The notes under the pieces: model-generated
What the model saw: the letters and a program-made list of their open reading frames with translations, nothing else
What the model was told of the DNA's origin: nothing
Database searches by the model: none
Translations under genes and position numbers: made by a program
NCBI GenBank assembly: GCA_024682455.1
Contig: JAIKZF010000035.1
Span: 1 to 57,152, forward strand
DNA from: Ruminiclostridium sp.
GTDB taxonomy: Bacteria > Bacillota > Clostridia > Oscillospirales > Ruminococcaceae
DNA: 57,152 nt
Reading direction: 5' to 3'
Shown: piece after piece, positions 15,984 through 24,536 of the stretch
How the letters are laid out: every line of letters starts with the position of its first letter
Numbering within the stretch: position 1 is the first letter of the stretch

Positions 15984-18900
15984 TCATTTCGCCCCGCCGT
16001 AGCCGTCAACGACGGTCTTTACCACGGCAAGGGGCTTCTCGCCCTTCTCCGGCGTTATCCGGAAGCACATCTTCCCCATAAGATCGAGGCTTATGCGGCC
16101 TCCGAGCTTTGAATTGAGCTTTCCTATGCGCTCCATATCCGGCTCGTCGGTATAGAAGGCTATGCCCTCCTTGCCCTGAACTATCTCGGAAATCCCGAGA
16201 GCCTGCGCGGTACTGCGTATCTGCGCCACCTCGATGAGTCCCTGCACGGGCGCGGGTATCTCGCCGTAGCGGTCTATCAGCTCGTCGGTAACGTCCGAAG
16301 CGTCGTCCTCGGTGCGTATCAGCGCTATGCGCTTGTAGCAGCTTATCCTCTGCGCCTGGTTCGATATATAGTCCTCGGGGATATAAGCGTCGACCTTCAC
16401 ATCTATGAGGCATTCGCTCTCCTTCTTCGGCTCCTCGCCGCGCTGCTCCTTCACAGCCTCGTCGAGCAGCTTAAGGTACATATCGTAGCCCACCGCGCTC
16501 ATGTGTCCCGACTGACTCGCTCCGAGTATCGAGCCCGCCCCGCGTATCTCCAGGTCGCGCATTGCTATCCGGAAGCCCGACCCGAACCGCGTGAACTCGC
16601 GTATCGCTTCGAGGCGCTTTGAAGCCGTTTCGCTCAGCTCCTTGCCCCTGCGGAACGTGAAGTAGGCGAAGGCCCTTCTGTTCGTTCTCCCGACGCGCCC
16701 GCGGAGCTGGTGGAGCTGCGCAAGACCCATGCAGTCGGCGTTCTCGATTATCAGGGTGTTGCAGTTCGGCACGTCGATGCCCGTCTCTATCAGCGTCGTG
16801 CAGACGAGAACGTCTATCTCGTGCTCCAGAAGCTTTCTCCACACCTCCAGGAGCTCGTCCTCCTCCATGCGCCCGTGGGCTATGCCTATGCGCGCCTCGG
16901 GGACTGCCTTGTGCAGGTCGGAGGCGCACTGCACTATCGACTCTATGCGGTTGTGTATATAGTAGACCTGCCCGTTCCTGCGCAGCTCCTTGTTTATAGC
17001 CTGCGCGATAACTCCCTCATTATGCTCGATGACGTAGGTGGTAACGGGCTGTCTGTCCTGAGGCGGGGTCTCGATGACGCTCATATCGCGTATGCCGGAC
17101 ATCGCCATATTCAGCGTGCGGGGTATCGGCGTCGCGGAGAGCGTGAGTATGTCCACTCCCGCGAACATCTGCTTGAACTTGTCCTTGTGGGCGACTCCGA
17201 AGCGCTGCTCCTCGTCGATTATCACGAGCCCGAGATCCTTGAACGCTATATCGTCCTGCACGAGCCTGTGCGTACCTATGACGATATCGCAGGAGCCGTG
17301 CTTCATCTTCTCTATCGCCGCCTTTATCTCCTTCTGCGTGCGGAAGCGCGACAGCAGCTCGATGTCTATGCCGAAGCCGTCCATGCGCTTCACGACGGTC
17401 TGGTAGTGCTGCCACGCGAGCACCGTCGTAGGACAGAGCAGCGCGCACTGCTTCCCGCTCATTATGCACTTGAACGCCGCGCGCAGAGCGACCTCGGTCT
17501 TGCCGAAGCCCACATCTCCGCACAGCAGCCTCTCCATGGGCTTCGCGGTCTCCATATCCTGCTTTATCTCGCCTATGCAGCGGAGCTGGTCGTCGGTCTC
17601 GACGTAGCTGAAATGGTTCTCGAACTCGTACTGCTCCGGCCCGTCGGGGTCGAAGGCGTAGCCTCTGGTGCGCATACGCTTTGCGTACAGCTCGATGAAC
17701 TCAGCCGCCATTTCCTTTGCCGCGGCCTTGGCACGGGTCTTGGTCTTCTGCCACGCGTCGGAATTCATCTTCGACAGCTTGACCGTGCTCTGGTCGCCGG
17801 TGCCGATGTAGCGGGAAATGAGGTCGAGCTGGGTGACGGGCACATACAGCACGTCCGTCCCGGCGTACCTTATTTTTATATAGTCCTTGCTTATGCGCTC
17901 CTCGGTGAGCTTCTGCACTCCCTCGAAAACGCCTATGCCGTAGGTGTTGTGAACAACAAGATCGCCGACCGAGATATCGTTCAGCGAGTTTATCATCTCC
18001 GCCTTCCTGCGCTTTACGGGAGCCTCGCGGGTCTGAAGGGTCACGGAGGTATGCGATATGGCGGCGAGACGCGCCTCGGGGTAGCTGTAGCCCGAGGTCA
18101 GCACGCCGGGGGTGATATATATGCGCTTGGCGTAGAGCTTTTTCGGCTCGCCCGCGTAGTCCGCGGGCAGTCCGTCGCCGCGCAGATCCTCCGCGAGCAC
18201 CTTTGCGGACTTTTCCGTTCCCGCCATGACGATGACGCTGAAATTCTCGTCGAGGTAATTTTTCAGCTCGTCCGTCAGCACTCTGTACTCGCCGCTCCAC
18301 GGAGCGACCTGCCCCGCAGAAACGCTCAGCAGCTGCGACAGCCGCAGGTCTCCGCCGCGCATGAAGTTGTCGAAATACGCGCTCACACGGGCCTCGTACG
18401 CCGCCTGATACTCGGCGCGGGTCAGCATATAGCGGTCGAGCCCCTTGCAGAGTATGCCGTCCTCGAACAGCAGCTTTATATCCTCGGTATGCTGTGTGAA
18501 CGCCGCCTTGAAGCTTTCATTGCAGGCTGTGTTCTCGCATACTATCACATTGCCGGCGTAATCGAACAGCGTTTCCTCCTCGTCGTAGCAGACGGGCAGG
18601 TATCTGTCCGTGTTCGCGCAGCACAGTCCCGCCTCGGTGTTCTCGATGTCGTGCTGTATGCGCGCTTTCACGTCGGCGGCGCGCTTGCCTCTGATCTTCG
18701 GCAGCAGCTCGCGGAGCTTGCCGCGTATCTGCTCACCGTCAAGGAACAGGGTCTCCAGCGCGGGGGCTATGTCTATGCTCTTTATGGTATCCACACGGCG
18801 CTGGCTCTCAAGGTCGAAGACGGATATGCTGTCCACGTCGTCGCCCCAGAGCTCGATACGCACCGGGACACCGAAATTCACGGGGTAAACGTCAAGTATC

Positions 18901-19436
18901 GCGCCTCTGACCGAGAACTGGGAAACTCCCTCGATCTGGTCGCAGCGCGAATAACCCGCCTCGACGAGCGCGGCGGTGATCTCCGGCAGCGATATCGTAT
19001 CGCCGCTGTTTATGGTTATCGTGCGTTTTTTGAGTATGCGCCGCGGTATGGTTATCTGCGACGCTGCCTCCGGGGTCGCGCAGACTATCGCCGCGCGTCC
19101 CGAGATCATTCTCGATAAAATGCCGATACGGCGATGTTCGTATTCGCGTGAGACCGCGTCGACATCGCCGAGTATCAGATCTTTAGCGGGATAGGAGAAC
19201 GCCGTCTCCTCCCCCGTCATTGTATTTATGTCCGCGCACAGCTTCGCGCCCTCGCCCTCGGTATCGCAGACGACTATGAGGGGGAGCCTGTACTCCGGCT
19301 CCATGGCGATCGCCGCGAGAAAATGCGCCTTGTGTATATGCGAGAGTCCCGTCACCATGACGGGCATACCGCCCGGTGCCGCGGCTGCCGCCCGGTATTC
19401 CCGGAGCTGCCGCGCCGTGTTCAGAAAATATTCCAT
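15984..19436 (-). CDS. mfd: Transcription-repair coupling factor Mfd
   Basis: 1150 residues, full length. The UvrB-like N-terminal module is followed by the RNA-polymerase-interacting domain (DLVVHNTYGIGVFEGVQKL). The RecG-like helicase then shows Walker A GDVGFGKTEVALRAAF, Walker B IIDEEQRFGV, SATPIPRTL, and motif VI HQLRGRVGRTNRRAFAYF. A TRCF C-terminal domain closes the protein. Mfd removes RNA polymerase stalled at DNA lesions and recruits UvrA. It is followed closely by the small helical gene and pth. Confidence 0.97.
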   Translation of the reverse strand: MEYFLNTARQLREYRAAAAAPGGMPVMVTGLSHIHKAHFLAAIAMEPEYRLPLIVVCDTEGEGAKLCADINTMTGEETAFSYPAKDLILGDVDAVSREYEHRRIGILSRMISGRAAIVCATPEAASQITIPRRILKKRTITINSGDTISLPEITAALVEAGYSRCDQIEGVSQFSVRGAILDVYPVNFGVPVRIELWGDDVDSISVFDLESQRRVDTIKSIDIAPALETLFLDGEQIRGKLRELLPKIRGKRAADVKARIQHDIENTEAGLCCANTDRYLPVCYDEEETLFDYAGNVIVCENTACNESFKAAFTQHTEDIKLLFEDGILCKGLDRYMLTRAEYQAAYEARVSAYFDNFMRGGDLRLSQLLSVSAGQVAPWSGEYRVLTDELKNYLDENFSVIVMAGTEKSAKVLAEDLRGDGLPADYAGEPKKLYAKRIYITPGVLTSGYSYPEARLAAISHTSVTLQTREAPVKRRKAEMINSLNDISVGDLVVHNTYGIGVFEGVQKLTEERISKDYIKIRYAGTDVLYVPVTQLDLISRYIGTGDQSTVKLSKMNSDAWQKTKTRAKAAAKEMAAEFIELYAKRMRTRGYAFDPDGPEQYEFENHFSYVETDDQLRCIGEIKQDMETAKPMERLLCGDVGFGKTEVALRAAFKCIMSGKQCALLCPTTVLAWQHYQTVVKRMDGFGIDIELLSRFRTQKEIKAAIEKMKHGSCDIVIGTHRLVQDDIAFKDLGLVIIDEEQRFGVAHKDKFKQMFAGVDILTLSATPIPRTLNMAMSGIRDMSVIETPPQDRQPVTTYVIEHNEGVIAQAINKELRRNGQVYYIHNRIESIVQCASDLHKAVPEARIGIAHGRMEEDELLEVWRKLLEHEIDVLVCTTLIETGIDVPNCNTLIIENADCMGLAQLHQLRGRVGRTNRRAFAYFTFRRGKELSETASKRLEAIREFTRFGSGFRIAMRDLEIRGAGSILGASQSGHMSAVGYDMYLKLLDEAVKEQRGEEPKKESECLIDVKVDAYIPEDYISNQAQRISCYKRIALIRTEDDASDVTDELIDRYGEIPAPVQGLIEVAQIRSTAQALGISEIVQGKEGIAFYTDEPDMERIGKLNSKLGGRISLDLMGKMCFRITPEKGEKPLAVVKTVVDGYGGAK

Positions 19437-19449
19437 TACAGTCGCTTAA

Positions 19450-19535
19450 ATCGAGTCAGGGAAGACCTTCACAAAAAGGCTTCCCCGAACCCCTTTCCGA
19501 AAAACTTTCAGTGCTTCGCGCGGGAGACCCCGCAG
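19450..19535 (-). other. Gap between the ECF S-component gene and mfd, with weak hairpin
   Basis: About 100 bases. On the minus strand GGGGAAGCCTT and AAGGTCTTCCC can pair, but no T-run follows. It could be an attenuator or a worn repeat. Confidence 0.3.
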
Positions 19536-19537
19536 GC

Positions 19538-20155
19538 TCAGCGTGTGCCGAGCATCTTTCTCGCGTAGCCGATGAGCGTTACCGTCACCGCGCTGAGCGC
19601 CATGTTGACAAAGAGCTCGACGATGAAGTTCAGTCCCACCATTCCGGTAATGATGAATTCGAGAGCCGGCAGACCGCCCGACCACTCATTTATGGTATCT
19701 ATAAAGAATGTCATGCAGCCGACGATGAACAGACCGGTATTCACCACAGGCGCGGCTATACCTGCCGCTACCACCGCGAGATACACGTTCTTCTTCTCAA
19801 TAAGCTTGTATACAAGGCTTGCGAGAAGTCCCGCCGCCGTGCTCTTCACCAGTACGACGGTAAGCGTGCCGGGTATGCTCACGGCGAGGAAAGCCGCCGC
19901 GTCGCCGCTCAGCAGCACCGTCACCGCCATAACAAGACCGAGCCACGCGCCGCCCTTGAGCCCGTAGAGCGCGCCGCCGACGATTATCGGCGTCAGCGCC
20001 AGCGTGATGCTGAACGGTCCGAAGTGTATCACCGACGACATCAGCTGAAGCACCACTACTATCGCGGTAAGAACGCCCATACCCGCTATCACGGATACGT
20101 AGCCGCGGTTTTTCTCTTTTTCCGACAAAGCTGTCTTCTTTTCTGTCTCTTCCAT
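19538..20155 (-). CDS. ECF transporter S component (vitamin-type substrate binder)
   Basis: 205 residues with AAGGAGG before the ATG. After a short charged N-terminus there are six likely transmembrane helices. The sequence has the small-residue-rich style of ECF S components (VLQLMSSVIHFGPFSITLAL, PIIVGGALYGLKGGAWLGLV). These membrane proteins bind a vitamin or metal and pair with a shared EcfAA'T energising module, which is not in this window. The substrate cannot be read off, and no riboswitch is visible in the 50-base leader. It lies 53 bases downstream of the small gene at 20208-20435. Confidence 0.8.
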   Translation of the reverse strand: MEETEKKTALSEKEKNRGYVSVIAGMGVLTAIVVVLQLMSSVIHFGPFSITLALTPIIVGGALYGLKGGAWLGLVMAVTVLLSGDAAAFLAVSIPGTLTVVLVKSTAAGLLASLVYKLIEKKNVYLAVVAAGIAAPVVNTGLFIVGCMTFFIDTINEWSGGLPALEFIITGMVGLNFIVELFVNMALSAVTVTLIGYARKMLGTR

Positions 20156-20207
20156 AGTTTCCTCCTTGTTCTTGCCTCCCCGCTCGCGGGTGAAGCAGCT
20201 TTTGGGT

Positions 20208-20435
20208 TTATTTTATAAATACTGCCGGTACATTCCCGGTTTCGTCGCATCTCTCGCGGGAGAACTGGGCGATTATGGTGCCGCCGTCAGTCTCGGCAAG
20301 CACAACATGATCCCTGCCGCCGCACATCAGGGTATATCTCATCACGGCATCGGCGAAATCGTCAAAATCCTCGCTTTCGACCTTCAGGTTACCGCCGTTG
20401 TCATAGCGTTCGGTATAACAGAGAAGATATTTCAT
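20208..20435 (-). CDS. Small protein of unknown function
   Basis: 75 residues from an ATG with AAAGGAG (the frame is open upstream, but through the promoter). It begins MKYLLCYTERYDNGGNLKVE and has an alternating beta/alpha pattern with a central DFDDFADAVMRYTLMCGG. It looks cytoplasmic, with no signal or membrane segment. No family is recognised. It has its own promoter and may head the transcript that continues into the ECF S-component gene and mfd. Confidence 0.65.
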   Translation of the reverse strand: MKYLLCYTERYDNGGNLKVESEDFDDFADAVMRYTLMCGGRDHVVLAETDGGTIIAQFSRERCDETGNVPAVFIK

Positions 20436-20472
20436 AAGAGCTCCTTTCCCGCGGACATACCTGTACGGTTTT

Positions 20473-20501
20473 ATTATAGCACATTTCAAATTGCAAGTAA
20501 A
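20473..20501 (-). promoter_or_regulatory. Sigma-A promoter of the small-protein/ECF transcript
   Basis: On the minus strand TTTACT, a 17-base spacer and TATAAT with TG one base before it. The ATG lies about 40 bases downstream. Confidence 0.6.
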
Positions 20502-20599
20502 GGTTAAAATAAACACAAAATCAAGAGAATTTAATCATTTTTAGGGCATTTTTTACATCACCGCACGAAAAAACCAACACAACCCGCGCCGCGCCGGTA

Positions 20600-20960
20600 A
20601 AAGAAGCCGCTTACGCTCGGGAACGGGAACAAGTGGCCGCTGCGCTCGAGAACGGGAACAAGAAGCCGCTTACGCTCGAGAGGCCGCTGCGCTCGAGTGC
20701 CTCCGGCGGCCAGCCCTTTTAAAAAAGGGCTGGACCCTAAAACAAATCGCTTCGCCTTGCTATGGGGGGAGGTAGTGCGCCTTTTCAAGTAACTGCCAAT
20801 TGAGAACTGCCCTCAATCTGATGAACCTCACGGCTGCGAGGCACAGACCCGCCCATAGCAGAAAAGTAACAGACGGATTCGCCGCGGGGCGCTCCCCGCC
20901 GCCTTGCTATGGGGGGAGGTAGTGCGCCTTTTGATAGTAAAAATACCAACTGCACTTTTT
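20600..20960. repeat. Intergenic palindromic repeat, copy C (rearranged)
   Basis: Non-coding. It starts with four GCCGCT-n2-CGCTCG units alternating with GGAACGGGAACAAG spacers. Next come the phrase TGCCTCCGGCGGC, the CCAGCCC/GGGCTGG hairpin (20710-20733), and GCTTCGCCTTGCTATGGGGG with AGGTAGTGCGCC. A second GCCTTGCTATGGGG module follows at about 20900-20935 in the same orientation instead of inverted. The segment between them shares no terminator with copies A or B. At 20570-20598 there is a worn copy of the nearby htrA terminator stem, which suggests a local duplication. Confidence 0.7.
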
Positions 20961-20970
20961 TGACATACAA

Positions 20971-21000
20971 AAACCGGCACAGCCTGCGCCGTGCCGGTTT
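20971..21000 (-). terminator. Intrinsic terminator of the htrA-type gene
   Basis: Stem AAACCGGCAC / GTGCCGGTTT around a GC-rich loop, followed on the minus strand by TTTG. It lies about 20 bases after the protease stop codon. Confidence 0.75.
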
Positions 21001-21020
21001 TCTCAGCCCGTTATCCGGGA

Positions 21021-22481
21021 TCATTCCTTGGTGCTCTCGGTGAGCTCGATGTCGATATCTATGCTGTCAACGCCGCCGAGACCGTTCTCGCGGGCTACCG
21101 TCACCGTGACGGTGTCGCCTACCTTGAACTTGCTCAGTATGGTCTGTACGTCCTTCAGCGAAGCCACGTTCGTGCCGTTCACCTTGGTGATGATATCGCC
21201 TACGCTCAGACCGCTCTTCTCAACGGGAGCTCCCTTGTTGAGCGAAGCTACCAGCATACCCTTGGAAAGCTTGGTGCCGTAGGCTCTCGCTCTGTATTCG
21301 TTGAGCGGTATGGTCGATATGCCGAGCACCGGACGGCTCTTTACATAGCCGTAGGTGAGCAGGTCTTCCATAATCGGCTTTGCTTCGTCTATCGTCAGCG
21401 CAAAGCCTATGCCCTCATACGTCGTGACGACTATCTTGGAGTTTACAACGCCCACGACTCTGCCGTACATATCGAACATTCCGCCGCCGGAGTTGCCGCT
21501 GTTGATGGCAGCGTCGGTCTGGATAAGGCTTATGCTGTAGCCGCTTTCGTTGAGGCACTCAACGTCGAGACCAGAAACGATGCCCGTAGTCATGGTATGC
21601 GCGAACATGATGTCGGCTGTGACGCCGGGGTTGCCTATGATGGCTACCTGCTCGCCCACGCGCAGGCTGGAGCTGTCGCCTATCTTCGCCGCGAGGAAGG
21701 GCTCGTCACGCTCGATCTTGATGACCGCGATGTCCGTGGGGGTGTCGGAGCCTATTACCTTCGCCTCATATTCGTGGGTGACATCGGGGTCGGTGTAATC
21801 ATTCACCTCGACGACGAGCTTTGTAGCTCCCTCGACCACATGGGCGTTGGTGAGTATATATCCGTCCTCGGTGAAGACTATGCCGCTGCCGTAGCCCGTA
21901 TATACAGGCTCGGAGCTGCCGCTGCCGCTGTCTCCGCCGTAGCCGAAGAAGTAATCGTAGTAATCATAGGATTCCGCCGAATCCTGATACACCTTAACGA
22001 GCACTATCGTGTCGTTTACTGCCTCATACAGCTCGGGAAGCGTGTACTGACCGTTCACGCCGGTAGGTACGACACTCGACGCGCTCACCTTTGCCGCCGT
22101 AGTATCGCCGCTGCCGGACTCGGATATCGCCGCGATAGCCGACGATACCGACGGGTCGGTGTTTCTGGTGCCGCTCGTCGACGCGGGAGCGGGCGACCCT
22201 TCGGAGGAGGATGCAGCTCCGCCGGAGTCGGTGCCTATCACGCGGTTCGCGAGGTACGCTCCCCAGAAGCCCGTGCCTGCGCCTATCACAGCCACCGCCG
22301 CCACAAGAGCGACAGCCTTTGCGAATTTATTCTTCTTTCTCGGCGCCTGCTGAGGCATCACCGGCTGGGCGTACACGTATGAGCCGTTGTCATAGCTGTA
22401 ATTGCCGTTGTTATTGTTATTGTTATTGTTATTGTTGTCGTATCCGCCGTTATAACCGTTGTAATTGTAATTCTGTTCCAT
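21021..22481 (-). CDS. HtrA/DegP-type membrane-anchored serine protease with PDZ domain
   Basis: 486 residues. The cytoplasmic N-terminus is Asn/Tyr/Gly-rich with ten consecutive Asn (about 16-25), followed by one transmembrane helix (about 53-77) and an extracellular Ser/Thr/Gly linker. The trypsin-like domain shows the triad His in LTNAHVVEGATK, Asp in TDIAVIKIE and Ser in INSGNSGGGMFD. One PDZ domain near the C-terminus (KGMLVASLNKGAPVEKSGLS) is followed by a short tail. Such proteases degrade misfolded exported proteins. Gene-specific regulation is not obvious in the leader. The Asn run is encoded by a trinucleotide AAC/AAT microsatellite. Confidence 0.92.
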   Translation of the reverse strand: MEQNYNYNGYNGGYDNNNNNNNNNNGNYSYDNGSYVYAQPVMPQQAPRKKNKFAKAVALVAAVAVIGAGTGFWGAYLANRVIGTDSGGAASSSEGSPAPASTSGTRNTDPSVSSAIAAISESGSGDTTAAKVSASSVVPTGVNGQYTLPELYEAVNDTIVLVKVYQDSAESYDYYDYFFGYGGDSGSGSSEPVYTGYGSGIVFTEDGYILTNAHVVEGATKLVVEVNDYTDPDVTHEYEAKVIGSDTPTDIAVIKIERDEPFLAAKIGDSSSLRVGEQVAIIGNPGVTADIMFAHTMTTGIVSGLDVECLNESGYSISLIQTDAAINSGNSGGGMFDMYGRVVGVVNSKIVVTTYEGIGFALTIDEAKPIMEDLLTYGYVKSRPVLGISTIPLNEYRARAYGTKLSKGMLVASLNKGAPVEKSGLSVGDIITKVNGTNVASLKDVQTILSKFKVGDTVTVTVARENGLGGVDSIDIDIELTESTKE

Positions 22482-22654
22482 AAAGCTGCTTCCTTTCTTC
22501 CGTTATCGGTCTATGTATTGCCCGAGGGCTTATCTCCCTCTTTATCTGATATATTACACCCCGTTTGTGAAATCCGTGTGACCGTATATTTACAGAACGG
22601 GATAAATTGTGAAAAAGAAAGGCTTGGTAAATGTGAAGAAATGTGAAAGAATGA
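22482..22654. other. Leader and upstream region of the htrA-type gene
   Basis: The AT-rich gap contains the ribosome-binding site GAAAGGAAG and likely promoter elements near 22545-22590 (TTCACA and TAATAT on the minus strand). They are not good enough to call. No gene is seen. Confidence 0.35.
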
Positions 22655-22814
22655 AGGGTACCTCTAAAAACCGCTTTGAAAAGAGAAAATGAGATAGCCG
22701 CGTCGGATACAAGGAAAGCCGACGAAGCCGGGCTGGCGCCCGGTTAGGAGGTTTGACGCCGTAGACGGCGTGGATAGCTCCTTTTCTCTCAAATTGGGTT
22801 TTTAGAGGTTCCCT
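22655..22814. mobile_element. MITE-like element with inverted terminal repeats
   Basis: A non-coding segment of about 160 bases whose ends are near-perfect inverted repeats: AGGGTACCTCTAAAAACC at the left, and the complement of AGGGAACCTCTAAAAACC at the right. TGAA flanks both sides if the element is taken as GGG...CCC, which would be a 4-bp target duplication. Subterminal AAAAGAGAAAATGAG and the complement of GAGAGAAAAGGAGC also pair. The inside has several GC hairpins (for example GCCGGGC..GCCCGGT and ACGCCG..CGGCGT). It is too short for a transposase. It ends seven bases before the maturase stop codon. Confidence 0.7.
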
Positions 22815-22821
22815 GAAGTAT

Positions 22822-24237
22822 TCAGCAGCCGGGAGTCGCTGTGCTCTCGTCCGCGGCGCGCTCGCCGAGCTTCACGCCGAGGGCTATGCCGCATTCGACG
22901 CGCTTCTTCATCATGGCGCACTGTATCGCGTGCGGAGTCCTCACGTCGCCCTCGTAAATGAAGCCGTTGGCGTTGCAGCCTCCGGAGCAGTAGAACCGCG
23001 CCCAGCAATCCGAGCAGCCCTTCTTGCTGTAAATATGCGTCTTGGCGAAGTAATCCGCGATCTTCTCGTCGACGTCGCCCGTATATATGCTGCCCATTTT
23101 CCACTCGTCGATGCCGACGAACTGGTGGCAGGGGTAAATATCCCCGTCCGGGGTCACAGCGACGTACTCGTTCCCGCAGCCGCAGCCGCGCAGCCTCTTG
23201 ACCGCGCAGGGTCCCTGATTGAGGTCTATCATATAGTGGAAGAAGTTGAACGGCTTTTTGCCGGTCTTTTCCACGCTGTCCGCCATTATCTCGTACAGCC
23301 TGTCGTACTGCTCATATATCGCGGGCAGGTCGTCCTCGGTTATAGCCCAGGGCTTGTCGGACGGCGCGGACACCGGCTCCACCGAGAGCTGATAGAAACC
23401 CAGCCCGGCTATATGCTTCACGTCCTCGGAAAAATCGAGATTGTACTTTGTGAAAGTCCCTCTCACATAGTAATCGGTGCGTCCCTCGTTCACTCTGCCC
23501 TCAACGAGCTTCCTGTACCTCGGCACGATGATATCGTAGCAGCCCTTGCCGTTTGGCGTGACGCGGATATCGTCGTTGACCTCTTTCCTGCCGTCCAACG
23601 AGAGCACGCAGTTCGACATCTCGCGGTTGATGTAGTCGATCTTCTCATCGTCCAGCAGCATACCGTTGGTGGTGATCGTGAAGCGGAAGTTCTTGCCGTG
23701 CTGCTTCTCGACGCTGCGGGCGTAGTCCACGGTCGCCTTGACGGTCTCCCACGCCATGAGAGGCTCGCCGCCGAAGAAGTCGAGTTCGAGGTTCTGTCTG
23801 CCCATGGACTTTTCGATAAGGAAATCTATCGCTTTCCGCCCGGTCTCGGGGGTCATTATCTTTCTGCCCGTGCCGAAGTCCCCGGTAGCGGCAAAGCAGT
23901 ATTTACAGCGCAGGTTGCAGTCGTGGGAAACGTGCAGGCACATCGCCTTTATCGGCGCCTTTACCGCTATATCGGCGTATTTTCTGTATTCGTCGGCGCT
24001 GTAAAGAATGCCGTCCTTATAGAGCTCGTATATCTCGGCGTAGCACTCGCGGAGCTCCTCCTCCGGGTACGCGCTCATCTTTCCGGGCAGCTCCGGGGGC
24101 ATTTCCGCGGTCAGCGGGGGTTCAAGCAGCCCGGTCATCTCGTAGACGATATCATCGACGATATGCACGCCTCCGCTGTTTACGTCCAGTATTATATTTT
24201 CTCCGCCCTGTCTGAATCTATGTATCGTGTTTGTCAT
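22822..24237 (-). CDS. Radical SAM maturase of the SCIFF ranthipeptide (SPASM domain)
   Basis: 471 residues. The radical-SAM cluster motif is HDCNLRCKYCF (Cys107, 111, 114), preceded by an N-terminal RRE-like region and followed by the SAM-domain signature LDFFGGEPLMAW. The C-terminal SPASM part has cysteines in CGCGNEYVAV, IYPCHQFVG and CSDCWARFYCSGGC for two further iron-sulfur clusters. Known relatives install thioether crosslinks from Cys to non-alpha carbons of the SCIFF peptide. The substrate gene lies directly upstream (24307-24450), separated by 69 bases with a hairpin. No dedicated exporter or protease gene is adjacent. A MITE-like element abuts the 3' end. Confidence 0.93.
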   Translation of the reverse strand: MTNTIHRFRQGGENIILDVNSGGVHIVDDIVYEMTGLLEPPLTAEMPPELPGKMSAYPEEELRECYAEIYELYKDGILYSADEYRKYADIAVKAPIKAMCLHVSHDCNLRCKYCFAATGDFGTGRKIMTPETGRKAIDFLIEKSMGRQNLELDFFGGEPLMAWETVKATVDYARSVEKQHGKNFRFTITTNGMLLDDEKIDYINREMSNCVLSLDGRKEVNDDIRVTPNGKGCYDIIVPRYRKLVEGRVNEGRTDYYVRGTFTKYNLDFSEDVKHIAGLGFYQLSVEPVSAPSDKPWAITEDDLPAIYEQYDRLYEIMADSVEKTGKKPFNFFHYMIDLNQGPCAVKRLRGCGCGNEYVAVTPDGDIYPCHQFVGIDEWKMGSIYTGDVDEKIADYFAKTHIYSKKGCSDCWARFYCSGGCNANGFIYEGDVRTPHAIQCAMMKKRVECGIALGVKLGERAADESTATPGC

Positions 24238-24260
24238 ATTTTCTCCTTTAAAGAAGTATA

Positions 24261-24281
24261 GGGCAGCTTTTCAAGCCGCCC
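24261..24281 (-). terminator. Attenuator-like hairpin between SCIFF peptide and maturase genes
   Basis: On the minus strand GGGCGGCTT, loop GAA, AAGCTGCCC (one mismatch), then TATACTTCTTT. A leaky terminator here would give more peptide mRNA than maturase mRNA, as is common in RiPP operons. Confidence 0.55.
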
Positions 24282-24306
24282 GTTACCCGCATACTCAAAG
24301 TGGAAC

Positions 24307-24450
24307 TTACTTGTTAGCCTCGCACTGCTGATTAGCGATAGTGCAGGAGGTCTTGCAAGCGGACTGGCAGGAAGTCTGGCACTTGCCGCAGCCGCCCTTT
24401 GCCGCTGTTTCCTTTAAGTTAGCCTTGTTGATCGTCTTGATGTGCTTCAT
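24307..24450 (-). CDS. SCIFF peptide (six cysteines in about 45 residues), ranthipeptide precursor
   Basis: 47 residues from the ATG at 24450, which has AGGAGG at good spacing; the longer open frame runs through the promoter. The leader MKHIKTINKANLKETAAKGG is the typical conserved SCIFF start. The core has exactly six Cys (21, 24, 28, 32, 36, 43) in the pattern CxxCxxxCxxxCxxxC, then six residues and the last Cys. It is followed by the radical-SAM/SPASM maturase that should form thioether bonds. SCIFF is almost universal in Clostridia, and related ranthipeptides have been linked to population-density signalling. The mature product here is not known. Confidence 0.93.
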   Translation of the reverse strand: MKHIKTINKANLKETAAKGGCGKCQTSCQSACKTSCTIANQQCEANK

Positions 24451-24481
24451 AATGATCAACCTCCTATATTTATTTCTTAAT

Positions 24482-24510
24482 ATTATAGCATAAATATCCG
24501 CAAATTGCAA
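24482..24510 (-). promoter_or_regulatory. Sigma-A promoter of the SCIFF operon
   Basis: On the minus strand TTGCAA, a 17-base spacer and TATAAT with TG one base before it, about 30 bases upstream of the ATG. It overlaps the 3' side of the XRE regulator gene's downstream gap. Confidence 0.75.
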
Positions 24511-24536
24511 TACCCTGCGCCGAAAATATTGAAGCA

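Noticed and set aside
16710-19118. An 802-codon open frame antisense to mfd
   Set aside because: Arg/His/Leu-rich composition, no motifs, and complete overlap with the clearly real Mfd.
19538-20207. A vitamin riboswitch upstream of the ECF S-component gene
   Set aside because: The leader to the previous gene is only about 50 bases and shows no conserved riboswitch core.
20610-20700. Repeated GCCGCT-n2-CGCTCGAG units considered as a CRISPR array
   Set aside because: Units are short, spacing is irregular, and the same units occur singly next to other genes as part of the intergenic repeat.
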